A DNA stretch of 64,000 nucleotides, from NCBI RefSeq assembly GCF_000022025.1, contig NC_011886.1:496001-560000 (forward strand). Reading direction: 5' to 3'. Shown here piece after piece: positions 41,009 to 49,503 of the stretch (positions are counted from its first letter, which is position 1; each line of letters begins with the position of its first letter). The notes under the pieces are model-generated. The model saw only the letters and a program-made list of their open reading frames with translations. It searched no databases and was not told where the DNA came from. Source of the DNA: Pseudarthrobacter chlorophenolicus A6. Lineage in GTDB: Bacteria > Actinomycetota > Actinomycetes > Actinomycetales > Micrococcaceae. Position numbers and translations under genes: made by a program.

Positions 41009-42582
41009 CCTCGCGCAACGCCGTCCCCGTGTACGCCAATCCCGTCCTCAATGCCGACTGGCCGGACCCCGATGCCGTCCAGGTCCGCGGCACCTATTAC
41101 CTGGTTGCGTCCAGTTTCAACCGCGTTCCCGGGCTGCCCATCCTCAAGTCCCGGAACCTCGTTGACTGGGAGCATGCCGGCCACGCCCTGCTGCAACTGC
41201 CGCAGGGAAGCCACTTCTCGCTGGTCCGCCACGGTGGCGGCGTCTGGGCGCCCGCGCTGCGGTACCACGATGGACGGTTCTGGATCTTTTATCCGGATCC
41301 GGACCACGGCATCTTCGTGCTGAGCGCCGAAAAAGCTGAGGGCCCCTGGACCGCGCCGCACCTCCTGTACGCAGGGCGCGGGCTCATCGATCCTTGCCCG
41401 CTGTGGGACGACGACGGCCAGGCGTACCTGGTGCACGGGTGGGCGAAAAGCCGGATCGGGGTCAAGAACCGGCTCACCGTGCACCGCATGAGCCCGGACG
41501 CCGGAAAGTTACTGGACCACGGCACCGCGGTCATCGACGGCGAAGACCTCCCCGGCTACACCACGCTGGAAGGACCCAAGTTCTACAAGCGGGACGGCTG
41601 GTACTGGATCTTCGCCCCCGCCGGCGGCGTGGCCACCGGCTGGCAGGCTGTCTTCCGTTCCAGGTCGCCGTTCGGTCCGTACGAGGAGCGCCGCGTCCTC
41701 GAGCAGGGGAACAGCCCGGTGAACGGACCACACCAGGGCGCCTGGGTGACATCGCCGCGGGGAGAGGACTGGTTCCTGCACTTCCAGGACCGCGGGCCCT
41801 ACGGACGGGTGGTCCACCTCCAGCCCATGGGCTGGGACGAGGACGGCTGGCCCTGGATGGGGGAGCAGGCGTCCGACGGCGGACCGGGAACCCCCGTGGC
41901 CAGCCACCCCTACCCGCGGGGTACTTCGCCGCAGGACGTGGCACCCCCGGCCAGTGACGACTTCTCCTCACCCTGGCTGGGCCCGCAATGGCACTGGCAG
42001 GCCAACCCCCGGCACTCCTGGTCCTTCCAGCCCGGTGGGGGCCGGCTCATCCTCCGGCCGCAGGCCAACGATCCCGTCAACCTCCGGGAGCTGCCCAATG
42101 TCCTGGCCCAGATCCTTCCCGGCACGCCGTCCACCTTCACCACCTCGCTGGAACTGCAGGATGTCCCGGTGGGAACCCGTGCCGGCGTGGTGGTGCTGGG
42201 GCAGGAATACGCCTGGCTGGGCATCGTCCGGACGGCTGACGGCTTCGTCCTGGGAAGCGGGACCGGGGGAGAGGGCCCTTCGGAGCAGGCGCCCGGGCGC
42301 AGTATTTCCCTCCCGGCTGCCCGGGTGGAACTGCAGATCCGCACCGACGGCACGCCCCGTTCCACCTTTGCCTGGCGCCTCGGCCCCGGGGAGCCGTGGG
42401 AGGTCCAGGGCTGGAACTTCGGCGTCGTCCAGGGGAAGTGGATCGGCGCTGAACTGGGGATTTTTGCCACGTCGCCGCTGGGATCCCGGGAGGACGGCAG
42501 TGTTATCGTGGGACCCGTGCGCGTGGACACGGCGCCCGTTCGCCGGGCAACTGCCCCGCAGCTCGCCGCCGCAACCACATGA
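41005..42582 (+). CDS. Glycoside hydrolase family 43 enzyme (beta-xylosidase/arabinofuranosidase type)
   Basis: 525 residues, no signal peptide, so intracellular. A five-bladed GH43 propeller occupies about residues 1-300: NPVLNADWPDPDAVQVRGTY holds the catalytic base Asp, RYHDGRFWIFYPDPDHG and LIDPCPLWDDDGQAYLVHGW follow, and the acid Glu lies in TLEGPKFYKRDGWYW. A C-terminal beta-sandwich (from about 315, SPWLGPQWHWQANPRHSW) is typical of GH43 subfamily 12-like enzymes. It should trim xylose, arabinose or galactose units from imported oligosaccharides. Coupled by overlap to its neighbours. Confidence 0.92.
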   Translation: MTSRNAVPVYANPVLNADWPDPDAVQVRGTYYLVASSFNRVPGLPILKSRNLVDWEHAGHALLQLPQGSHFSLVRHGGGVWAPALRYHDGRFWIFYPDPDHGIFVLSAEKAEGPWTAPHLLYAGRGLIDPCPLWDDDGQAYLVHGWAKSRIGVKNRLTVHRMSPDAGKLLDHGTAVIDGEDLPGYTTLEGPKFYKRDGWYWIFAPAGGVATGWQAVFRSRSPFGPYEERRVLEQGNSPVNGPHQGAWVTSPRGEDWFLHFQDRGPYGRVVHLQPMGWDEDGWPWMGEQASDGGPGTPVASHPYPRGTSPQDVAPPASDDFSSPWLGPQWHWQANPRHSWSFQPGGGRLILRPQANDPVNLRELPNVLAQILPGTPSTFTTSLELQDVPVGTRAGVVVLGQEYAWLGIVRTADGFVLGSGTGGEGPSEQAPGRSISLPAARVELQIRTDGTPRSTFAWRLGPGEPWEVQGWNFGVVQGKWIGAELGIFATSPLGSREDGSVIVGPVRVDTAPVRRATAPQLAAATT

Positions 42583-43613
42583 CCCCAAGGACTGCCCCGT
42601 TGACCGCCACCCCGCGTCCCAAGATCGCTGACGTTGCGGCCGCCGCAGGGGTGTCTGTACCCACCGTGTCAAAGGTCCTGAACGGGCGAACCCACGTTTC
42701 GGAGGCCACGCGGGCCAAAGTGCAGCAGGCCCTTGATGAGCTGGACTATTCCAAGCGGAACGCCGCAGCGGCCCAGCCAGGGATGCTGCAGCTGGTGGTC
42801 AACAACTTCGATTCGCCCTGGGTCCTGGCCACTATGGAAGGCGTGGAGGCCGCAGCGGACCGGCTGGGATATGCGGTGGCGTATGTGCGGGCTGAACATG
42901 TCACTGCCGACCGCTGGCGGAAACTGCGTGAACCATCGGTAAACCGCCTGGACGGGGTCATGCTGCTGGCACCACGCAGCGGCTCCCGCCTGGTGACACT
43001 GGCGCGGTCGCTGAAGATTCCGGCCGTGGCCATCGACCCCGAGGGGGCCGAAGGGCTGGATATCCCCAGCGTCAGCCCGGCGTCCTTCTCCGGCGCGCTC
43101 GCCGCCGTCGGGCATCTCCTGTCCCAGGGACACCGCCGGATCGGAATCATCACCGGACGCAAGCACAGCCCCGGGCACGGCCGGGCGCGGTACGCAGCCT
43201 ACGCGGCCGCCCTGCACGAGGCCGGCCTGCCGGTCCTGCCGGAGCTTGTCCGGGACGGTGATTTCAGCATCGAGTCCGGCATGCGCCTGGGAGCCGACCT
43301 TCTGGACCTGGCCGAGCGGCCCACCGCCATTTTCACCGGCAGCGACCTTCAGGCCCTGGGCGTGATGAATGCCGCGGCGCAGCGCTCTTTGCAGGTACCG
43401 GGGGACCTCAGCATCGTGGGGTTTGACGACATCGCCCAGGCCGCGTTGACCTCTCCGCCGCTCACCACTGTCCGCCAGCCGCTGGCACAGCTGGCCACCA
43501 TGGCCGTGGGCATGCTCATCGAGCAGCAGGACGGCCAGGGCGCGGTGCCCGCGGCTTTGGAGGTGGCCACCGAACTGGTGGTCCGCGGAACCACGGCCCC
43601 TCCGGCAAGCTAG
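42579..43613 (+). CDS. LacI family transcriptional regulator
   Basis: 344 residues. The N-terminal helix-turn-helix is canonical: KIADVAAAAGVSVPTVSKVL and NGRTHVSEATRAKV with the minor-groove helix after it. The rest is a periplasmic-binding-like sugar domain (GVMLLAPRSGSRL, GHRRIGIITGRKHSPGHGRA, VPGDLSIVGFDDIAQAALT). The ATG overlaps the GH43 stop; a TTG at 42600 with AAGGA upstream is an alternative. It probably represses both divergent operons through the CAGAAA-N-TTTCTG sites. Confidence 0.92.
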   Translation: MTPRTAPLTATPRPKIADVAAAAGVSVPTVSKVLNGRTHVSEATRAKVQQALDELDYSKRNAAAAQPGMLQLVVNNFDSPWVLATMEGVEAAADRLGYAVAYVRAEHVTADRWRKLREPSVNRLDGVMLLAPRSGSRLVTLARSLKIPAVAIDPEGAEGLDIPSVSPASFSGALAAVGHLLSQGHRRIGIITGRKHSPGHGRARYAAYAAALHEAGLPVLPELVRDGDFSIESGMRLGADLLDLAERPTAIFTGSDLQALGVMNAAAQRSLQVPGDLSIVGFDDIAQAALTSPPLTTVRQPLAQLATMAVGMLIEQQDGQGAVPAALEVATELVVRGTTAPPAS

Positions 43614-43622
43614 TTCCCGCCG

Positions 43623-44327
43623 CTATTTGGCGGGGAGTACCAGGTTCTTCAGGTCGTCCAGCGTCTGCTGCATGTGGGCGTCCATGGCCAGCCGGGAGCG
43701 GGTGGCGTCGCCTGACTGCAGGGCCTCGGCGATGTTCTGGTGATGGCCGATGGCGTGTTCCTGGATGGCCGGAACGGCGGAGGTTTCGGCCCGGCGCTTC
43801 TCCAGGACGCGGTGCAGCGGCTCAAAGAGCACGGAGACGAACACATTGCCGGACGCGCGCAGGATCACGTCGTGGAAGGCGAGGTCGGCTTCGACGAAGG
43901 ACGCGACGTCGTTGATGGCGTGGGCGGCCTTCATCGCCGCGATGTAGGCGAAGAGGGATTCGGTATCCGCCTCGGAGATCCGGCCCGCAGCCAGCTCGCA
44001 GGCGCCGGTCTCCAGCATGCGGCGGAGCTCGATGAGCTGCACGGAAGCCTCGGCTTCGTTCTTGCCCTCCGACGCCGCACGGAGCACGGCCTCGAGTGAG
44101 GTCCACCGGTTCAGTGGGTTCACGAATGTGCCCCGGCCGCGCTCCACGCTGAGGATCTGCTGCGCCTGCAGTGTCTTCATGGCTTCGCGCACCGTCATCC
44201 GGCTGACTTCATGCCGGGCACTGAGCTCGTGCTCGCCGGGGACTGTTGACCCGGGCGGGAATTCGCCGTCGATAATGCGGTCCAGCAGTTCGTCGGCCAC
44301 AACGCCAACCAACGACTTCCTTGCCAT
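43623..44327 (-). CDS. FadR-subfamily GntR transcriptional regulator
   Basis: 234 residues. The winged helix-turn-helix contains FPPGSTVPGEHELSARHEVS and RMTVREAMKTLQAQQILSVE, ending RGRGTFVNP. The C-terminal FCD ligand domain has ELRRMLETGACELAAGRI, DLAFHDVILRASGN and the metal-binding type HAIGHHQNIAEAL. It is divergent from the DUF1537 kinase operon, with two TGTC-N-GACA sites between them. It likely represses the acid-sugar genes until a sugar acid or keto acid binds. Confidence 0.92.
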   Translation of the reverse strand: MARKSLVGVVADELLDRIIDGEFPPGSTVPGEHELSARHEVSRMTVREAMKTLQAQQILSVERGRGTFVNPLNRWTSLEAVLRAASEGKNEAEASVQLIELRRMLETGACELAAGRISEADTESLFAYIAAMKAAHAINDVASFVEADLAFHDVILRASGNVFVSVLFEPLHRVLEKRRAETSAVPAIQEHAIGHHQNIAEALQSGDATRSRLAMDAHMQQTLDDLKNLVLPAK

Positions 44328-44368
44328 GGTTCCCCCGATTCCTGCCGTGGGCGTCTACCCGGCGGATA

Positions 44369-44377
44369 TGTCTGACA
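44369..44377. promoter_or_regulatory. Secondary TGTC-T-GACA site
   Basis: TGTCTGACA repeats the core of the 17-bp palindrome at 44428, 63 bp away centre to centre, 42 bp upstream of the regulator start. It is a likely second FadR-family site giving autoregulation. Confidence 0.55.
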
Positions 44378-44427
44378 AGTCTACTTGCGCGTCTTTTATG
44401 TCGTGTGCCACACTAGCATTCAAATGC

Positions 44428-44444
44428 AAGATGTCAGACATCTT
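44428..44444. promoter_or_regulatory. 17-bp palindromic FadR-type operator
   Basis: AAGATGTC-A-GACATCTT is a perfect palindrome, 56 bp upstream of the kinase start. TGTCNGACA cores are typical of FadR-subfamily GntR regulators. Confidence 0.75.
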
Positions 44445-44500
44445 ACAGATTCATTTACACCTTGATCCGGACCCCGGATCGCAACACAACGGAGTGCACT

Positions 44501-45976
44501 GTGACGCTTGAAGCAGACGTCCTGGCCGCCTATCCCGCGGACTTCCCCATCCCCGCAGCCCTGGTGGCCGGCACCCTGGCCGCTTCCAACGCGGAGACTC
44601 CCCGCGTCCTGGTAGTGCTCGACGACGACCCCACCGGAACGCAGTCCGTGGCAGACCTGCCCGTGCTCACCCAGTGGGACGTCGAGGATTTCACCTGGGC
44701 CTTCAGCCAGTCCAAGCCCGCGGTCTACGTCCTGACCAACACCCGCAGCCTGGACCCGGCCGAAGCCGCCGCCCGTAACGAAGAAGTGGTCCGCAACGCC
44801 CTCGCCGCCGCCGGCGGCGTGAAGGTCGGCTTCGTCAGCCGCAGCGACTCCACCCTCCGCGGCCACTACCCGCTGGAGCCCGACGTCATCGCCGCCACGG
44901 TCGGCGAGGTAAGCGGTGAAGCCACCGACGGCGTCGTGCTGGTCCCCGCATTCCCCGACGCCGGCCGCATCACCATCGGCGGCGTCCACTACATGCGCGG
45001 CACCGGTGAGGCCGCCGGCACCCTGGTTCCGGTCTCCGAGACCGAATTCGCCAAGGACGCCAGCTTCGGCTTCGCCACCTCCGTCATGGCGGAGTACGTG
45101 GAGGAAAAGTCCAAGGGCCGGTTCACCGCTGACTCCGTGATCGTCCTGGACCTGAACATCATCCGCGCAGGCTCTGCCGCCCAGGACCCCGCCATCTCGG
45201 CCAAGGCCATCGCAGATGCCATCGAGGGAGCCACCAACTCCACCCCGATCGTGGCTGACATCGTCACTGAGAACGATTTCCGCGCACTGGCCCTCGGCCT
45301 GGAAGAGGCAGAGCGCCGCGGTAAGAAACTCCTCTACCGCGTGGGCCCGCCGTTCGTCCGCGGCCGCATCGGCCAGGAAGTCCGCACGGCCCTGACCGCA
45401 GAGGAAGCCTACGAAGGCAACACGCCCTCCACCGCCGGCGGCCTGATCGTAGTGGGCTCGCACGTGGGCGTCACCACCCGCCAGTTGAACGTCCTCACGG
45501 CCGAACACAGCTCCGCACGCATCATCGAGATTGACGTCGAGAAACTCCTCGCGGACCCGACGGACGCCGCAACCCACCTGGACCAGACTGTGGACACCGT
45601 GGTCGAGGCCCTCCGCGGCGGCGACGTCATCGTGCACACCAGCCGGCTCCTGATCAAGACCGACGACGCCGCCGAAAGCCTGCGGATCGCGCGCACCGTG
45701 TCCGCCGCCGTCGTAGCCGTGGTCAACCGCACCCTGAAGACCTTCCCGCCGCGGTTCGTCATCGCCAAGGGCGGCATCACCTCCTCGGACGTCGCAGCCC
45801 ACGGCCTGGAGATCCGCCACGGCATTGTCCGCGGCCCCATGCTGCCGGGCATCGTCTCCCTCTGGGAGCCGGTGGACGGCCCCGCCAAGGGCATCCCGTA
45901 CATCGTTTTCGCCGGCAACGTGGGCGACGACGACTCCCTGGCCCAGGTCACCCGCAAGCTCAGCAACACCTTCTAG
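44501..45976 (+). CDS. DUF1537 four-carbon acid sugar kinase family protein
   Basis: 491 residues from a GTG at 44501 with GGAG six bases upstream. The N-terminal substrate domain opens with VLVVLDDDPTGTQSVADLPV; the C-terminal nucleotide domain has GLIVVGSHVGVTTRQLN, FVIAKGGITSSDVAAHGL and LPGIVSLWEP. Known members (OtnK, DtnK) phosphorylate C4 of 3-oxo-tetronate or D-threonate. Here it precedes an LtnD-like dehydrogenase, a GntP permease and a fructose-bisphosphate-type aldolase, so its substrate may be a longer or different acid sugar. Family call is firm, substrate open. Confidence 0.9.
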   Translation: MTLEADVLAAYPADFPIPAALVAGTLAASNAETPRVLVVLDDDPTGTQSVADLPVLTQWDVEDFTWAFSQSKPAVYVLTNTRSLDPAEAAARNEEVVRNALAAAGGVKVGFVSRSDSTLRGHYPLEPDVIAATVGEVSGEATDGVVLVPAFPDAGRITIGGVHYMRGTGEAAGTLVPVSETEFAKDASFGFATSVMAEYVEEKSKGRFTADSVIVLDLNIIRAGSAAQDPAISAKAIADAIEGATNSTPIVADIVTENDFRALALGLEEAERRGKKLLYRVGPPFVRGRIGQEVRTALTAEEAYEGNTPSTAGGLIVVGSHVGVTTRQLNVLTAEHSSARIIEIDVEKLLADPTDAATHLDQTVDTVVEALRGGDVIVHTSRLLIKTDDAAESLRIARTVSAAVVAVVNRTLKTFPPRFVIAKGGITSSDVAAHGLEIRHGIVRGPMLPGIVSLWEPVDGPAKGIPYIVFAGNVGDDDSLAQVTRKLSNTF

Positions 45977-45988
45977 TCCCTCCGGTGG

Positions 45989-46023
45989 TTGAGCCTGTCG
46001 AAACCGCATTTCGACAGGCTCAA
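45989..46023. repeat. Inverted repeat TTGAGCCTGTCGAAA, REP-like element
   Basis: The 15-bp arms TTGAGCCTGTCGAAA and TTTCGACAGGCTCAA pair perfectly around a 5-base loop, in the gap between the kinase and the dehydrogenase. From memory, this word is scattered through Arthrobacter and related genomes. Within an operon it may stabilise mRNA or cause partial termination. Confidence 0.75.
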
Positions 46024-46065
46024 TCCCCGAGCCACCACGCCCCAAACATTCAACGGAGAAACACC

Positions 46066-46965
46066 ATGACCAGCAACTACACCGTCACCGTCCTGGGCCT
46101 TGGCGCCATGGGCCTGCCCATGGCCACCCGCCTCGCCTCGCAGGTGACCGTGCACGGCTTCGACATTGCCGAACCGCGCCTGAAGCTCGCTGAAGAAGCC
46201 GGCATCGCCACCTTTGGCACCGCCCGCGAAGCGGCCAAGGGCGCCGACGCCGTCCTGCTCGCCGTCCGCAACGGCGAACAGCTCAACGACGTCCTCTTCG
46301 GCGAGAACGGCGTGGCCTCCGTCCTGGAGCCGGGCGCCGTCGTCATCCTTGGCAGCACCGTGGGTACCGAAGCCATCCCCGCCACCGTCGAGAAGCTGGC
46401 TGCCTACGGCGTCGAGCTCGTTGACGCGCCGCTCTCCGGCGGACCCAAGCGTGCCGGCGAAGGCGACCTGCTGATCGTCGTCGGCGCTTCCCCCGAAGCC
46501 CGCGAAAAGGCGGCGCCCGCGCTGGAACTGCTGGCCTCCACCCTCACCGTGGTGGGCGACAAGCCCGGCGACGGCCAGGCCCTGAAGACCGTCAACCAGC
46601 TCCTTTGCGGCGTCCACATCGCCGCCGCCGCCGAGGCCCTGGCCCTGGCGGACGCGCTCGGCCTGGACCAGGCCAAGACCCTCGCCGCCCTCGAAGCCGG
46701 CGCGGCAGGTTCCTTCATGCTCTCCAACCGCGGCCCGCGCATCCTGGAGGCCTATAACGAAGAGGGCGCCGAGGTCCTCTCCCGCCTGGACATCTTCGTC
46801 AAGGACATGGGCATCGTGGGCAAGGCCACCCGCGCCGCCGGCCTGGCGGCTCCGGTTGCCGCCGCAGCGGAGCAGCTCTACCTGCTGGGCCAGGCCCAGG
46901 GCCTCGCCGCCGCCGATGACTCCGCAGTCATCAAGGTGGTAGCCCCCGCCAAGCGCACCAACTAA
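46066..46965 (+). CDS. Beta-hydroxyacid dehydrogenase family, LtnD/GarR-like
   Basis: 299 residues from an ATG preceded by CGGAGA; the longer frame covers the repeat and is rejected. It has the NAD site VTVLGLGAMGLPMATRLA, the substrate loop VDAPLSGGPKRAGEGDLL and the catalytic Lys in GQALKTVNQLLCG. The family includes L-threonate dehydrogenase (LtnD) and tartronate semialdehyde reductase (GarR). Beside a DUF1537 kinase, LtnD is the usual partner, but with an FBA-type aldolase a GarR role, reducing a semialdehyde product, is also reasonable. Confidence 0.85.
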   Translation: MTSNYTVTVLGLGAMGLPMATRLASQVTVHGFDIAEPRLKLAEEAGIATFGTAREAAKGADAVLLAVRNGEQLNDVLFGENGVASVLEPGAVVILGSTVGTEAIPATVEKLAAYGVELVDAPLSGGPKRAGEGDLLIVVGASPEAREKAAPALELLASTLTVVGDKPGDGQALKTVNQLLCGVHIAAAAEALALADALGLDQAKTLAALEAGAAGSFMLSNRGPRILEAYNEEGAEVLSRLDIFVKDMGIVGKATRAAGLAAPVAAAAEQLYLLGQAQGLAAADDSAVIKVVAPAKRTN

Positions 46966-46994
46966 GAACCAACCGGCAGCACCCTCCCCAATAC

Positions 46995-47032
46995 GTACGA
47001 CGGCGGCGGTCCCCCCTCCGCCGCCGTCGTAC
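46995..47032 (+). terminator. GC-rich hairpin after the dehydrogenase gene
   Basis: GTACGACGGCGGCGG pairs perfectly with CCGCCGCCGTCGTAC around an 8-base loop, 30 bp after the stop. It may terminate part of the transcripts or set a lower level for the permease and aldolase. Confidence 0.65.
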
Positions 47033-47115
47033 CCCTTGCGTTACTCCCCTTAGAAACAACCGGCGCCTTATTGCCCGTCTTCTGGAAGACTGGCACGTCA
47101 AAGGAGACACCCATC

Positions 47116-48582
47116 GTGAACCACCTCATTAGCCCGCTGATGGTGCGGGCGGCCGACGCTCCGGCCATCAAACCCGCAGTTGAGCTCGGCACCCCGCTGC
47201 TGCTGACCATCGCAGCGCTCGGCATCGCCGTGCTGCTGGTGATGATCATCCGCTTCAAGATCCAGGCCTTCGTAGCCCTGCTGACCGTCAGCATCCTGGT
47301 GGCCGTGGCCTCCCAGATCCCGCTCAAGGATGTGTTCACCGTTGTGGCCAACGGCGTGGGCAGCACCATGGGCAAGGTGGCGCTGCTGATCGCCCTCGGC
47401 GCCGTGCTGGGCCGGATGATCGAGGTCTCCGGCGGCGTGCAGTCGCTGGCCGCGCACTTCACCGAGAAGCTCGGTGCCAAGCGCGTGGCAGTGGCCCTCA
47501 CCGCCGTCGGCTTCCTCGTGGCCATCCCCGTGTTCTTCGAGGTGGGCGTCATCGTCCTGGTGCCGATCGTCTACGCCTTCGCCAAGATCGCCAAGGTCCA
47601 CCCGGTCAAGTTCGGCCTGCCCATGGCCGGCATCATGCTCTCCATCCACGTTGCCGTCCCGCCGCACCCCGGCATCGTTGCCGGCGCCGGCGTCTTCGGC
47701 GCGGACATCGGACTGATCACCCTGATCTCGCTGGCCATCTGCATTCCCCTCGGCTTCCTGTCCTACTGGGTGGCCAGCATCATGAACCGCAAGGAATACG
47801 AACTCCTGCCCTCGGTCAAGGCCCAGGTTGAGGAGTTCGGCTCCGACTCACTGGTCAAGGTGGGCCACGACGGCCCCGGCGCGTCCGCCATCGCTCCGCC
47901 CCGTCCCGGCCTGATCATCTTCCTCATCGCCGCCCCCATCGTGCAGATCCTGCTCGGCACCCTGGGCACGCTGACCATCCCCAAGGACAACTCCTGGTAC
48001 GGCCTGGCCGCCTTCATCGGCAACCCGTTCTTCGCCCTCCTGGTGGCCGTTGCCCTCTCCTTCTTCCTGCTGGCCGTCCGCCGCAACTGGTCGCTGAAGG
48101 AAACCGGTGAAATCTTCGAAGGCGCGCTGCCTCCCATCGCGTCCATCCTGATGGTGGTTGCCGCCGGCGGCGTGTTCGGTGAAGTCCTGCGGACCTCCGG
48201 CATCGGTGCAGCGCTGTCCCAGACCCTGGACCACCTCGGCCTGCCCGTCATCGCCCTCGGCTTCGTAATCTCGCTGGCACTGCGCGCCGCCCAGGGTTCG
48301 GCCACCGTTGCCATCGTGACCACCACCGGCCTGCTGACCTCCGCCGTCATGGAGGGCGGTTACAGCCCGGCACAGATCGCCGTGATCGTGATCGCCATCG
48401 GCTTCGGCGCGCTGGGGCTCTCCCACGTCACCGACGCCGGCTTCTGGACCGTGGTGCGCTACTACGGCCTCACCGTCTCCGACGGCCTGAGGACCTGGAC
48501 CGTGCTCACCACCGTCCTGGGCCTGGCCGGTTTCGCCCTGACCTTCGTGGCCTGGATCCTGGTGGGAGGCCTGGGCGTCTGA
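47116..48582 (+). CDS. GntP family permease (gluconate/sugar-acid:H+ symporter)
   Basis: 488 residues from a GTG with AAGGAGA upstream. About twelve to fourteen hydrophobic segments span the protein. Family signatures include FVALLTVSILVAVASQIPL, VGSTMGKVALLIALGAVLGR, VAIPVFFEVGVIVLVPI, PHPGIVAGAGVFGADIG and LRAAQGSATVAIVTTTGLL. It should import an aldonate or related acid with protons. The stop overlaps the aldolase start by one base, tying the two together. Confidence 0.92.
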   Translation: MNHLISPLMVRAADAPAIKPAVELGTPLLLTIAALGIAVLLVMIIRFKIQAFVALLTVSILVAVASQIPLKDVFTVVANGVGSTMGKVALLIALGAVLGRMIEVSGGVQSLAAHFTEKLGAKRVAVALTAVGFLVAIPVFFEVGVIVLVPIVYAFAKIAKVHPVKFGLPMAGIMLSIHVAVPPHPGIVAGAGVFGADIGLITLISLAICIPLGFLSYWVASIMNRKEYELLPSVKAQVEEFGSDSLVKVGHDGPGASAIAPPRPGLIIFLIAAPIVQILLGTLGTLTIPKDNSWYGLAAFIGNPFFALLVAVALSFFLLAVRRNWSLKETGEIFEGALPPIASILMVVAAGGVFGEVLRTSGIGAALSQTLDHLGLPVIALGFVISLALRAAQGSATVAIVTTTGLLTSAVMEGGYSPAQIAVIVIAIGFGALGLSHVTDAGFWTVVRYYGLTVSDGLRTWTVLTTVLGLAGFALTFVAWILVGGLGV

Positions 48583-49457
48583 TGCGCACCCGACTCGACC
48601 ACCTGGTCACCTCCGCGCTGCAGCAGGGCTCCGCTGTTCCCGCCTTCACCTGCTACGACTTCACCACCGCCCTGGCCGTGGTGGGCGCCGCGGAGGAATC
48701 CGGCCGCGGCGTCATCCTGCTGGTGGCCCCCAAGACGGCTGCCACCCCCAACGGGCTCCGCCTGATCGCGGCACTCCGGGGCCTGGCTGACGCGGCCTCC
48801 GTGCCGGTCGCCGTGCAGCTCGACCACGCCACGGACCTCGCAGTGATGGCCGACGCCGTCGCGGCGGGGGCGGATTCGGTCCTCGCCGACGGTTCGTCCT
48901 TGCCTTACGAGGAGAACATCGCCCTGGTGGTGTCCGCCCGGGAACTCCTGGCGGCCAACGGACATCCCGATGTGGTGCTGGAAGCGGAGCTCGGCGGCCT
49001 GGCCGGCGACGAGGACCGTGCCTTCTCGGCTGACCAGCCCGCAGACCAGTCCGGCGTTGCCGTGGCAGGCCTGACCGACTCCGCGCAGGTGGAGGACTTC
49101 GTGGCCCGCACCGGTGCCCAGCTCCTTGCCGTTGCCGTGGGCAACGTCCACGGCAAGTACAAGGGCGAGCCGCAGCTGCGCTGGGACGTGCTGCAGGACA
49201 TCGCTGTGCGCACCCACCTTCCGCTGGTCCTGCATGGCGCGTCCGGCATTCCGGCCGAAGAGCTGGTGAAGGCCGCCGCCATGAACGTGGGCAAGGTCAA
49301 CTTCAACACCGAGCTGCGCACCGGGGTGCTGGCCACGCTGCAGGAGCAGCTCCCGGCGCACCGCGCCGACGGTGAAAACCTGCAGGCGCTCCTGGGGCAC
49401 TGGAACCGGTCTGCCGGAGAGTTCGCCGGCGCCACGCTGGCCACGCTGACCCGGTAG
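48582..49457 (+). CDS. Class II fructose-bisphosphate aldolase family enzyme
   Basis: 291 residues. Zinc-ligand and active-site segments of class II aldolases are visible: VAVQLDHATD, VLEAELGGLAGDED, AVAVGNVHGKYKGEP, PLVLHGASGIPAEE and the phosphate-binding KVNFNTELRTG. Such enzymes release dihydroxyacetone phosphate from a ketose phosphate. As last gene of the DUF1537 operon it should split the product of the kinase. It is not the class II aldolase/adducin protein (OtnC) of the known tetronate routes. Reaction products are inference. Confidence 0.88.
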   Translation: MRTRLDHLVTSALQQGSAVPAFTCYDFTTALAVVGAAEESGRGVILLVAPKTAATPNGLRLIAALRGLADAASVPVAVQLDHATDLAVMADAVAAGADSVLADGSSLPYEENIALVVSARELLAANGHPDVVLEAELGGLAGDEDRAFSADQPADQSGVAVAGLTDSAQVEDFVARTGAQLLAVAVGNVHGKYKGEPQLRWDVLQDIAVRTHLPLVLHGASGIPAEELVKAAAMNVGKVNFNTELRTGVLATLQEQLPAHRADGENLQALLGHWNRSAGEFAGATLATLTR

Positions 49458-49503
49458 GCCCAAGACGCCGGGAAACTCCGGGGAGGGAGGCTAGGATCGA
49501 GCC

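Noticed and set aside
44420-46045. 541-codon frame antisense to the DUF1537 kinase
   Set aside because: A Gly/Asp/Val-rich shadow of the kinase gene with no family motifs.
43623-49457. Standard L-threonate/D-erythronate pathway annotation
   Set aside because: The expected OtnI isomerase and OtnC-type decarboxylating aldolase are absent and an FBA-type aldolase is present instead, so assigning the known pathway would go beyond the evidence.
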